64,000 nt of DNA from Mortierella alpina (lineage: Eukaryota; Mortierellomycota; Mortierellomycetes; Mortierellales; Mortierellaceae), in NCBI GenBank assembly GCA_029449245.1, contig JANATF010000005.1, positions 186,001 to 250,000 on the forward strand, given 5' to 3'. How positions within the stretch are numbered: the stretch's first letter is position 1; every line of letters begins with the position of its first letter. The notes below the pieces were generated by a model. The model saw only the letters and a program-made list of their open reading frames with translations, was not told the DNA's origin and searched no databases. Positions 27,101-37,200 of the stretch are shown piece by piece. Made by a program: the position numbers and the translations under genes.

Positions 27101-29483
27101 GACGGGTTCATGGCTGCCATCACTGGAGTCTTCTGAGCTCATAGACGACTCACTCTGTTCTCCCGTTTCCTCGTGCAACTGTAAAGATTGGCCGGAAGCC
27201 TGCTGGGAGCTGCTTTCACTTCGTGCGATCGCATCCTGGGCTGACTGCTCTTCGATGGCTTGAGCTTGCCTTATAGCCAATGGGGCGATGGGTGTGGACG
27301 GCACCTTTGTGGGCTCCAAAAGCTTGAGACGATCCAGTGCTGATAAAATGGCAGCCCATCTAGCAGGAGCTCTGGCAGCCTTGGAGGGCACATGTACGTT
27401 CCGCAAGACCTCAGCTAGCTCGTCAAACCGCTGCTTGACAAGCTCATGCCATCTGTCGGGAGCCATTTTTGTGCCGCTAGCGACTCGTTTGGCTTCAGTC
27501 CTTTGCTTTTTTTCTGTGACGATCCTGGCCGCTCTTCGTTGGTGAGAAAGAAAACGGCGTGGGGCGAGGTGAATCCTGAGGATATTGATCGACATGTATT
27601 GAAATAATTTGTTGTAAATATTGCTTTCCCAATGGTTGCAAAGATTGACTGCAATCTGCTGGATGTGAGCCTGGATCGTCTGGGCGAGGCCCGGCGGCGA
27701 TGGACTGAAATGATGTTGTGATTGTTGAATAGTGGCCGTGATAGTTCCCCAGATTGTGGACGGAGCGGGCAACGCAGTCGCTGGTTGGGGCGCTCGTGGT
27801 GATAGAAACTGCGTGTGCAAACTCTTGAGGTGTTCTTGGCCAAGAACTTTAAACCTCTCATCTGGAGACTTGGCCGCCGCCTGCTTCTCAATGTTTTCCT
27901 GTAGTTTCGTAGTGATCGGTGTCACGTTCAGCATGGCCACATTGTCAAGGGCAGGGCGTAGGTGAGGGGGAAATAGATTCTTCAAATTAAATCCTGTAGA
28001 TGGGCGGGGTCCGTCCTCGGCAACATATGCGTCTCCAGAGGCGATCTACCCGGGTGGATTACCATCGACGAGCAGAGTTATTAATAATTCAAAATCCAAA
28101 GGAATGTTGATGGTTCATGATGTCGGAGCTGCAACTTACGGCCAATGTGGCTATGTGGGCCAGGGAAAACATCTCGTTGCACACGTCTGTCATGGCCCGC
28201 TGTGTGTTTTTGATCGTGTCCAATATGAGGTCCTTGTGAGGCACATGTTCATGTCGCAGGATCCTGTTGAAGGGCACAGTGCATGTTCGAATCGCCTTGG
28301 CATCGGTTGGCTCGCCCGCAGACTGCTCCATACCATGGCTTTCACTGTTGATGGCCTGCAGACTCTTGGGGATCTCGAGATAATTGACTGAAGTTGCTTT
28401 TGCGACAAACGGGATGTCGACAACAGGCTCGGCGCTGTGGCCTCTCCACACATCCGACCAGATCTCGTGGTACACGGCAGCATTGCAGATTTCCAGAAGG
28501 ATGCGTAAACGATGTTGTTTCTCTTGGGGCCTGATCTGCGCTTTTTCTGATTGTGTGGGCTGACGGGAGTCTCCATGGATGATCTGGACGGCCTTTGGGA
28601 GGATTCCGTTGGGTAGAGTCGACAGTTCCAGTAGCGGCTCGCGTAAATCCATGTAACACTCTTCTTGTTGTTCTATCCTGGACTTCTTTTTGGGCTCCCT
28701 CCACGATGGTTTCTTGACCAGTCTGGCCACAACCGTATGCATTCTCTCTCGAACTGTCAAAAGGCTAAAAAGGTAGTATGGGTCAGTCATACTGTTGAAA
28801 ACGCCACCAAATCTACTTCGTTATGCTTTGCTCTCCATGACTCGAGTTCTTTACCATGCGTGCGTGAAAGCAGTTCCGTCATCAACCTTGGCAACGTGGC
28901 GAGCCCGTTCACGCGGTGCGTCTCGGAAAGAGGCAGCTGGATATTTTGGATACGGTATCATGCGATTCTCCGAAGGGACTCTCCATGTTGGCAGGGTCTT
29001 GGTGCACACAAGTGGGAGAATGTCAGACAAAGATGTGAAGGTATCCATTGCCCAGAATAAACCGATCAAACACCGTGTTTGATTCCTTGGTCGGTACACA
29101 TGGGGTCTTCGCCTTGTGGAGAAAACGCAGATTTCAACATCAAAGTGTACAGCCGCGACATGGAACATGATTTCTGATCTGGGCACTTTGAGCCCATCGA
29201 ACTGGACCCCTCCACGGGCCAGTAGCCAGGCGATCCTCTTGGCGAGATGAACCTGCAGGCTAAGGCTGGGGCCATCATCATTGCAAAGTGGTACCAGACC
29301 AAGCTGAATCAGGTTCTTGTGGGCGAGTTGGACATTCTCCTTGAACGTTATTTCAGCTAAGGCATCGACGGCAGCAAGGACCCGACCCTCGAGAGACAAG
29401 TCCAGTGGAAGCTTTGGCTCGGCCTGGTCTTTTCTATCCCATTCTCCAGAAAGGACTATTCTTCGAGTGAGGTCTATTTTCAT
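24153..29483 (-). CDS. Fanzor-like (eukaryotic TnpB/OMEGA) nuclease, possibly decaying
   Basis: Segments supported by splice signals: 29483-28855, 28764-28140, 28045-26352, 26224-25626, and a last frame about 25598-24153; roughly 1,600 residues. RuvC-I Asp is in AGGDPGVCVTLE (about 25700-25730). The C-terminal part has VVAYGAAGSGVG, LLTDEYCTSRTCVFC (catalytic Glu plus a Cys pair), VRCVNPLC (second Cys pair) and GRDSNAGVGILL (RuvC-III Asp), the order expected of Fanzor1-type proteins with the displaced RuvC-II Glu. A Lys/Arg-rich stretch precedes it. The N-terminal ~950 residues, with acidic inserts, match nothing I can name. Two defects: an in-frame TGA at 25959-25957 next to a CAG run (unless a 51-nt intron with a weak GTCAAG donor removes it), and no good acceptor for joining the last frame after the GTGAGT donor at 25625. 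It is tail-to-tail with IWR1. Confidence 0.75.
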
Positions 29484-29982
29484 AGGGAGCGTGCACAGTA
29501 AGGAAATGCAATGGTCAGAGTTAGCAGAGAGTCAACACTGTGCTCCAGAAGCTTCGAAGCGCTGAAAAACAGGTGCAGTGGATGGCTACCGTCAAGTATA
29601 TTCATGGTGTTGGTGGCGGGTCAATAGGTGGGTTCATGCAAAGTAAGAGGCAAAGGGGCGTTGGCTGCTTTTTCTCGACACGATCGACACTTATTGGTGG
29701 CTTGAATGATGCCATAGATGCTTCTATTCTATTTGCTACGAAATACCCTCGAGCACAACGTACCATGGATCAATGGTCGTGGCGTTCCATATGTTGCTGC
29801 AGTATAGTAGACTCTGCAACCTATTGCTCTTTATTGTTATTCACCAAAATAACCAGCTTCATACAAAGTACCACCAAGTACAACGTTTTCTTGCGTAGGT
29901 GTCTTGTAATGCTCATGAAATCCAAGCTACTCTTTCTTCGTCGTGGAACGTAGCTGAATCAAAAACTCATCAGGAGTATAGA

Positions 29983-31076
29983 TACTCAAGTCCTCTCACA
30001 CGCATCTAGCTCATTCTCATCATCCAAGGTCTTATACCCTTCGTCGCTCCTTTAAAGTGACGGTTATGTCACCTTCCTGGCTATCCCATGGGTCCACCTC
30101 GCTTCTTATTACTGTCAGCTTCAGCTTCAACTGTGATTTTAGCGATGACTGAGAGGTAAAGGCGTTTTGTTTACTATAGGGGAAACTGAAGACAGGGCGC
30201 GCCAAAAGTTTCCTTGGTATATTCGTATGATACAAATTGACAGGTGATCTCAGCATTTGCCTTCCTACGCCTTGCTCTTCTTCACCCTCACCTGCTCGGC
30301 CTTGGGCGTCTTTACCCTGGTGTTTCAGTCTTAACCTTAGCTTCTCTCTCCTTGTTCTCCGCCACCAATGCAATTTCACGCCGCCTTGCTTGGCCTTGGC
30401 CTGTGCTTCCTGTATGCTATTGCTTTCTATATTTCCTGGGAGCATGATGGGAGGGCTTTTGCTGAACTTCGGTTAAAGGATGAGTATGGTTGGACCAAAG
30501 ACGCCTCATGGATCTGCAGCACATAGCACATAACTTGATGTTTGTTTTCAAAATATGTTATGTCGTGAGTACATGGAGAAGTTTATGGCACGACTGGGGA
30601 ATGAGAAGACTGGGATTTTACTTCAAGGGGAGAGAAAATAATAATGTGTCACTCTGCTTCTCTGCATCTGTGGTGGTACTGACGACTCCCGAGTCGTAAT
30701 ACAGCCCTATATGGCCCCTGCCAAAGCCAACTGTAGTCGATGAATTTCAAGTGGACTGAGCTATTGGGTATTGTGTGAGGCAGCTAGCTACAGGGTAGCC
30801 ATACAGCCGAACGATGAGCAATAAAGTAACTACTACTGTTGTAATTAAAAATATATATATCAGCTTGTCTCACAAGCATCCTTGTGGTCCTCTTTTTCCT
30901 TCCATGGATCCCTTGTGCTTCTCTCTTCTTCATTCTCTGATCCCATCGTCACTTGAAGGCGCGCCCACCTTTCCTCTCTCTATTGCTCCACTTCTCCATT
31001 TCTCGTCTCTCGTCTCTCATTCTCCATCCCGCAGCACCGCTCCATCCTTCAAATACAGCCCTACCTGCCTGCCATC
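29983..31076. other. Gap between Helitron candidate and the dehydrogenase
   Basis: About 1.1 kb. A 137-codon minus-strand open frame (30445-30032, Lys/Arg/Gln-rich, no motifs) is the only sizeable one, and I do not call it a gene. The last 200 bp before the dehydrogenase ATG are CT-rich, as in other 5' leaders here. Nothing else recognisable. Confidence 0.5.
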
Positions 31077-32754
31077 ATGGTGAACAGACGCAGCATCGAC
31101 TTTGTGCTGCAGCTGTGCAACGCCTCCATCTTTCATGTCTCGTTCCCATTCTTCCTGATCCCATGCTTCAAGATGTACGGGTTCTCCAACGAGAATCTCG
31201 CATTCATCTTGGCTGCCATCTATGGAGTCTTGCTGTTTGTGGTCAAGATCGCATACTGGGTTCATGAACGCGGCCAGCGAAGTGATGGGAAGGTGGACTG
31301 GGAGGACGAGATTGTCCTGATCACAGGAGGTGCGTTGTGTCATTCTTCACTCTCTCTCTTTCTCTCTCTCTTTCTCCTAGTTGTTCAAAAGCAACTTTTA
31401 AACTAACTCTTTGTGCTTTATTGACAGGTGCCAATGGAACTGGCTATCTTCTCGCAGAGATGCTTGCGATCCGACGGATCACGGTGGTGGTTCTGGATAC
31501 ACAACCTGTCAAGACAGCTTGTAAGGAAGGGGCCGCGGGCCATATCTGCGCCCAATATACGAGGATAAAACCCTTGATTCGATTCTAAGGGGTTTAATTA
31601 ACCGTTTTTTTTTCTTTTCTTGCCATGGGTTTTTTTGCGTAGTGGACATTGATAGCTATATCTGCGACGTGTCCGATCCTCAGGATATTGCCCGTGTTGC
31701 AAAGGAGATCCGCGAGGATGTAGGAGAGCCTACGATCCTGGTGAACAATGCTGGAATTGTCGTTGGAAAATCGATCATGGATCTATCGATCGAGGAAATC
31801 AAAAGGTATGTTTGGGAAAGAAAAAAAACCAAAGTCATGGGTTGTGAGAGATCGCTTGTTGTCTGACAGTCTGAACAATCTTGGGCCCTTTTTTGTGTGC
31901 TGTTGCAATCATAGGACAATGGAAGTCAACTTTTTGGGACAGGCGTATATGGTCAAGGAGTTTCTGCCAGATATGATCCAACAGAACCATGGACATATTG
32001 TAAAGAAAAATGAAATCTGGAATCCCTTAAATCTGGCAGAGTGGATTGAATGTTGAGGCGGGGGGATCGTTACATTAACATCAAAAGCGTGATTTCTTAA
32101 TATGAAATCTCTTAGATCACGATCTCGTCCTCCATGGGTATCATGGCAGCCCCTCAGCTCGGTAAGTCCTGCCCTTCTTTAAGGGAAACAAGGGAAGGTG
32201 AAAATACTGTACACAACGGCCCAGGGGGTATTGACATCAGGATGCATGAGGATGTGCTACACCAAAAGAACGAAAAAAAATGGGGTGTGATACACGCATT
32301 ATTGCTCATATTTTCGGTTTGGATCTACCTCACTTTAGCGGACTATGCGGCGTCCAAAGCAGCGGTGAAGGCCTTTCACGAAAGTCTCGAAACGGAGCTC
32401 CGATATGTGTACAAGACGCCGAATGTGAAGACGACGCTCGTTTGCTGTGGCAAGATTGAGACGGGCATGTTTCAGGGAGTGAAAGAGAGCATGCCGTTTT
32501 TCACTCCTGCATTGGAGCCGATTGAGGTGGTGCGGCAGATCATTGCCAGCATGGAGCAGCGCCGAGGACGGAACCAGATTATGATGCCGCTGTATGCGCA
32601 GTTCGTGCCGTTGGTATCGATCACACCGGCATGGTTCCAAGACCTGGCCAGACGCGTGAGTGGGGCAGATAGGGCGATGGAGACGTTTGTGGGCGCGAGT
32701 GGCCGTGGCGCAAAGGGTCCTGAGGTAGAGGAGGGTCATCGAAAGACGATCTGA
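31077..32754 (+). CDS. Membrane-anchored short-chain dehydrogenase/reductase (SDR16C/RDH10-like)
   Basis: Six exons (31077-31329, 31428-31520, 31643-31805, 31915-31999, 32116-32161, 32339-32754) join in phase to 351 residues. A hydrophobic N-terminal region (about residues 10-70, likely one or two membrane segments) precedes a classical SDR fold: cofactor motif TGGANGTG (83-90), VLD at the end of beta-2 suggesting NAD preference, CDVSD, NNAG, ISSSMG with the catalytic Ser, and YAASK (Tyr216, Lys220). This layout and the EDEIVLITGG entry resemble retinol dehydrogenase 10 and epidermal retinol dehydrogenase 2, so an ER-membrane alcohol/sterol or lipid oxidoreductase is likely; the substrate cannot be read from sequence. 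Exon 5 is only 46 nt but holds the conserved ISSS block. Confidence 0.92.
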
Positions 32755-33072
32755 GGATGAAATGTATTTATATATACACAAGTGTGTGTGTGTGTGTGTG
32801 CTGCGCATGTGCGCGTTTGAAGACGATCGTTTTTTTGTAGTGCAAGTGAGACCGCACCCCTTGACCGTGTGCTTTTGCAAGTTGTAACTTTGTTGTATGT
32901 GTGAGAGTACATACTGGACATGGCTCCTGCTCTCGTCCAGGCAGGGTTTGGTTTCAAACCCTACAAGAATGAGCGTGCGCTCAGGAGATGGACACAAAGA
33001 GAAAGAGAGAGGGAGAGAGAGAGCGAGCTGCGAGTTGGAACGTGGCTGGCAATGCGTGCTAGTCTACGGTAC

Positions 33073-33102
33073 GATACGTGCTTTCGGGTGAAGGCACGTA
33101 TC
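33073..33102. repeat. Inverted repeat with 9-bp perfect arms
   Basis: GATACGTGC (33073-33081) and its complement GCACGTATC (33094-33102) flank a 12-nt loop, about 320 bp after the dehydrogenase stop. It could fold in RNA or be a dyad binding site. It has no known identity. Confidence 0.5.
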
Positions 33103-34012
33103 ATATCGCACTGGTCATTTGGGATCAATTCCACACCAGTGGCCGAGCGATCGTGAGCCGGCTCCTACCAGCAAGGTATATTTCTTTCGCTTGGTCGGCC
33201 GTGTTCTTTGTTGATTTGGCGCTTGCCCACGTTTGGAAGGGACTCCAGCGGTACGGTCGTGCACACGCGGAGGAGTGAGGGTCAGAGCGTCCGTTGGGTG
33301 GACCTGAGGGCTAGATAGGTGCCCTGTCAACGTCAATCTGTCAACAGGACGGGCAAGCCGAGTCGTCCGTTGAGAAAAGAGAGCGAGAGTGCGAAAAAAA
33401 AAAAAAAAAAAAAAAAAAAGCGGTTTCAGAGGTAGGTAAGCAGAATGAAAAATTCAAACACAGAAGAGCGCAGATCTCGTCCTCCGCATCTTCTGCATCT
33501 CTGCACCTCTCATTTGCATCCACCTTTGATCCCCATTTGATCCCCACTTGAACCCCTTCTGATCTCCATTGGTCCCACTGGCCCCATCTGTGCTCTCCAT
33601 CCGCCGTCGTGCCCGAGTGAGTTCGGTAAAGTGCCACATACGCCGCAGGACATACCTCTGCCAGCCGCTGCAAAAGAACGGGCTTAACTCTCTTTTTTTT
33701 CTATTCTTTTTTTTTTTTTTTTTGGCTCTGCAGTGCCTTGACAGTGTCCGTACCACAGCGTTGTACTTGCACTCCCTGCTGATCACCTGTCTGGCTCTCG
33801 TTGATTGACCTTTTTTTCCTCTTTACCCTTTTTTTTTTCTCTTCATATCCTCTTTTCATATCCTCTTCTTCGTCGTCTTCGTCTTCGTCTTCTTTTTCTT
33901 CTTCTTCGTCTTCGTCGCCTTCTTCTTCGTCGTCTTCTTCTTCGTCTTCGTCTTTACCTCGCTGTATCCATCTGCCAACTCCTTGGCCCGATCACCGGCT
34001 GTCCTCTCGAGA

Positions 34013-34013
<1 letters not shown>

Positions 34014-34044
<31 letters not shown>

Positions 34045-34170
34045 CCTCTCATACTCTCTCTCTTGGCAGCTGCACTCCTCACCTGCTAGCCAGCCAGCCA
34101 TCCAACCATCCAACCAACCAACCAACCAGCCAACCAGTCCAACAGACAGACAGACAGATAGACAGACCAA
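34014..34170 (+). repeat. (CA)n and CCAA/CAGA tetranucleotide microsatellites
   Basis: A dinucleotide tract of about 15 CA units (34014-34043) is followed by imperfect CCAN and CAGA units (about 34086-34170), directly before the chosen ATG of the PH-domain gene. Such tracts are length-variable between strains. Confidence 0.85.
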
Positions 34171-34231
34171 ACAACAGGACCCGCTTGACGCATTGTCCAC
34201 TCGAATACATGCCGCGCCCTGGTTACACATA

Positions 34232-37200
34232 ATGCCAAATCAGAGCCAGAGTCCCCACACGGCCGCCTCGGCGCCTGCCCGCCTCCCTCACCATCACCAC
34301 CACCACCAACAACAACAACAACAACAACATCATCTCAACAACCTCAACCACATCAACCTCAACCACCCGCAGCCGCAGCAGCCGGCCTTACCTCGCCACC
34401 AGTGGACCTCGCAGCCCCTGCCCTCCATCCCGTCCTCGTCCTCCACCTCGTTCCGGTACGATACCCTCCACTCCTCCTCGTCCTCGTCCTCGACTGCAAA
34501 CTCGTTACGGGACTTAAGGAAGGACCAAGGCCACGCCTGCCTCCAGGGTGCATCCGAGCATGACGAGGACATGTTGTACTCGCATCAGCACCATAGCACC
34601 AGCAATAATAACAGCTTGAACAGCAGTAGCAACAGCATTAGCAACAGCAGCAGGACTCTGCCCTTTCTCAAAAACAACAATAGTCAGACAGGCAGCAGCA
34701 GTGGAAGTGGCCATAATAGCATCCACGGTAAGCATACCAAGCACAGCAGTCTGGACACGCCCCACCACCATCACCACCACCATCACACCCATCACGGCAG
34801 CAGCGGCAGCGCAGGAAGCTCTGGTGGCATGTTTGGCTCTGGCTCTGGCTCGGATCATCCGTCCATCCAGCAAACCGTGTCCTCCATCCCATCAATACTG
34901 CAGCAGAGCTGTGCGCGCACAGGAGGGGATGCGGACGGAAACATGGGCGGCAGCGACCTTGACGGGGAAGTGATGCTGCAGGAGTGGCTCCAGAAGCGGT
35001 CGACATCGCTCCAGCTGGTGTGGAAACGGCGCTGGTGTGTGCTACAGGACGACCACCTCTTCTTTTATCGATCCAGCGTAAGTCGATGATGCATGATGAC
35101 CCTTCTTTTTCTTTCTTTTTCTGCCCACTGTCTTTTTTGTTTGTCCCTCAGACTTTTGCAAGTCGATAGTCTCCGCACAACGGTGCTATTTGGGCTGCGC
35201 TCTGTGGTTGGACAGAGTTGGCGGGCAGAAAAAAAAAATTCTCGAGAGCGGAAGGCGAATGGGCATAAGCAAATGAAAATGAAAACTCCACATCCAAAGG
35301 ACTCGAAGGCCTTCGTGGGTATCGCTGTGGCCGTGGTGTGCTATGAGGGTACTTTACATGTAGGCTGCGTTGGTATGTTTATGTACTCTTGCCGACATAT
35401 CATCACGCATGCATGCATGTGCATGCATCCATGTATGTCGGTCACCCATGCCCGTTTCTCAACGATCTTCATTTTTTCGCACGGTTGACAACAGGGGCCG
35501 CAAAGTATGAGAGATGGGGGGAGAGGACAGAGGGAATGTGCTACTGCACAACTGCATGTAGTCGACATGTTTGCTGTGTGCATGCACCGCAGAGGCGGAT
35601 CTAGGATAGAAAATGCTCCTATTTTTTTTTTTTTTTTTGTTTGTTTGCGTGCACCTTCTATGGCTCTCCATTGGTGTTATCGCAGGTGTATCGCAGACAG
35701 CCCTTGCTCAACGATCTTCGAGACACAAGGAGACAGAGAGATAACGAGAGTTGCCCTTTTTCCTTGCTAACCGCCCACGCTCTTGCCTTTTTGCAGACCG
35801 ACTCAAAGCCGTTGGGGATCCTGCACCTGGCCGAGTACTCTGTCCTTGCTTCTGGGCCTGAAATCTCGCGCAAGTCCAAGCTCGCTTTTCGGCTCTCGTC
35901 GCCAGAGCCCATCCCCCACCAACACCAGCACCACCTCTTCTACACAGAAACGCCTCAGTCGCTGCAAAAATGGCTCGCGGCCCTGCAGCGCCACATCGCT
36001 CACGCTCTCGCTACCGTCTTCTCGCTACCCTCTCCTTCAACTGGACTCGGACTGCAGATCAGGGATCAGGGACAGCGACATCGTATGGGAGTAGGAGCGC
36101 CTCTCGGAGAACAGTCCATCATCGACAAGGTCCTTGATCGCCTGCATCTGGAGGACCCCTCCTTGACCAATACCAACGATCCCACAGCCTTCAATCTACT
36201 CGCTTCCTCCTCAACGAGCACTGCGCCGGGCCCTCCTCCCGTTCCACGGGAAGTGACCTTGCCCTACTTGTCTTCAGCCTTTTTGCAGTCGCATGAGGAC
36301 AACAACGAGACATGGTCCTCTACCTCGTCCATGCCACCACAAAGCGCCAACACAACCACCAACCTCGAGCACATATTTTCTCAGAATCAGCAGCATCTGC
36401 AGCAGCAGAACCAATTGCGTTCCGAGTCGAGCATGGACACTTTAACCGACCAAAGCTCACTTGGCCCTCAGGTAGGACTCTCGAACATGGATGCGAGTTA
36501 CGCGGGGAGTTACTCTAGCAGTTCGGGTTTCCCTGCAGGGACCACCTTGATGGATCAGCAGCTGTCCAGTCCACAAGACTTGCGACGATCATCACAGCCG
36601 GCAATTGACAGCCAAGGAAGGACGAGTCTTCAGCAATCGCGCGGCCCATCCTCGGTCAACAGCGCTTTACATCAGCACCCTCAAAGCCCGCGGATGTACC
36701 CGCTTCGCTCTAGCATTCACTCTGGCGTATACCTGGACAACAGTAAGTTCTTGACCTTGCTTTTTTTTTTCAACCTGTCTATGCTGGCGCTCATTTGCTC
36801 AAAGACTGATTTAATGACATACATTGAAAATCCCGAATGGCTCTAGGCGGAGCATCACCAGTGACCAGCGCAGCAGGATCGCCCTTCTCGTCCCCAACCT
36901 TGACTTCGCAGCCCACTTCCATGATCGGCAGCGTTCAGAGCAGCAACACACCGCACTCACCCAGGGCATTTTACAGGATTTTAGAAAACATCTCAAACTC
37001 CAAGCGAGCTGAAAGCATTGCCTCGTCCGCCTCCATTTCGACGATCGCCTCATCAGGAGATGTATCCACCATCAACGACCTCGCATCGGACAGCGGGCTC
37101 GGCACCACGGTGACAGATTCCATCCAAAGCAAGGCTAGCGGGAGCTGCAGCCATGGTTCATCCCTATTAGGATTGATGACAGGTAGCAAGCATAAAAAGG

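Larger units (their letters stand above)
24124..29982 (-). mobile_element. Candidate non-autonomous Helitron carrying a Fanzor gene
   Basis: On the minus strand the proposed 3' end reads: perfect 7-bp GC hairpin, four bases, CTAG, then host T (24123). This is the canonical Helitron 3' terminus (hairpin, CTRR, insertion before T). The proposed 5' end is A followed by TCTATACTCC starting at 29982, resembling Helitron 5' TC ends, although this short motif is also part of a small palindrome. No Rep/helicase gene is present, so the element would be non-autonomous. The internal cargo is the Fanzor-like gene, and Fanzors have been reported inside Helitrons (Bao and Jurka). No target-site duplication is expected. 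The 3' end is better supported than the 5' end. Repeat copies elsewhere in the genome would be decisive. Confidence 0.5.
32755..34231. other. Repeat-rich leader/promoter region of the PH-domain gene
   Basis: No supported gene. The region is packed with simple repeats: a (GT)n run at 32782-32800, a 9-bp-arm inverted repeat at 33073-33102, 26 A at 33394-33419, 17 T at 33707-33723, TTC/GTC triplets over about 33861-33954, (CA)n at 34014-34043, and CCAA/CAGA tetranucleotides over about 34086-34170. An open frame in phase with the PH gene runs back to 33983, but it is built from these repeats, so I treat it as 5' UTR. Confidence 0.6.

Noticed and set aside
30032-30445. 137-codon minus-strand open frame
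   Set aside because: Lys/Arg/Gln-rich composition, no family motif, no splice partners and no neighbour support. It may be chance.
33983-34231. N-terminal extension of the PH protein upstream of 34232
   Set aside because: The frame is open but encodes CA and CCAA microsatellites (His-Thr and Gln-Pro-Thr-Asn runs). An untranslated leader is more likely.
32755-34231. CRISPR-like array in the repeat-rich leader
   Set aside because: The repeats are di-, tri- and tetranucleotide microsatellites without unique spacers.
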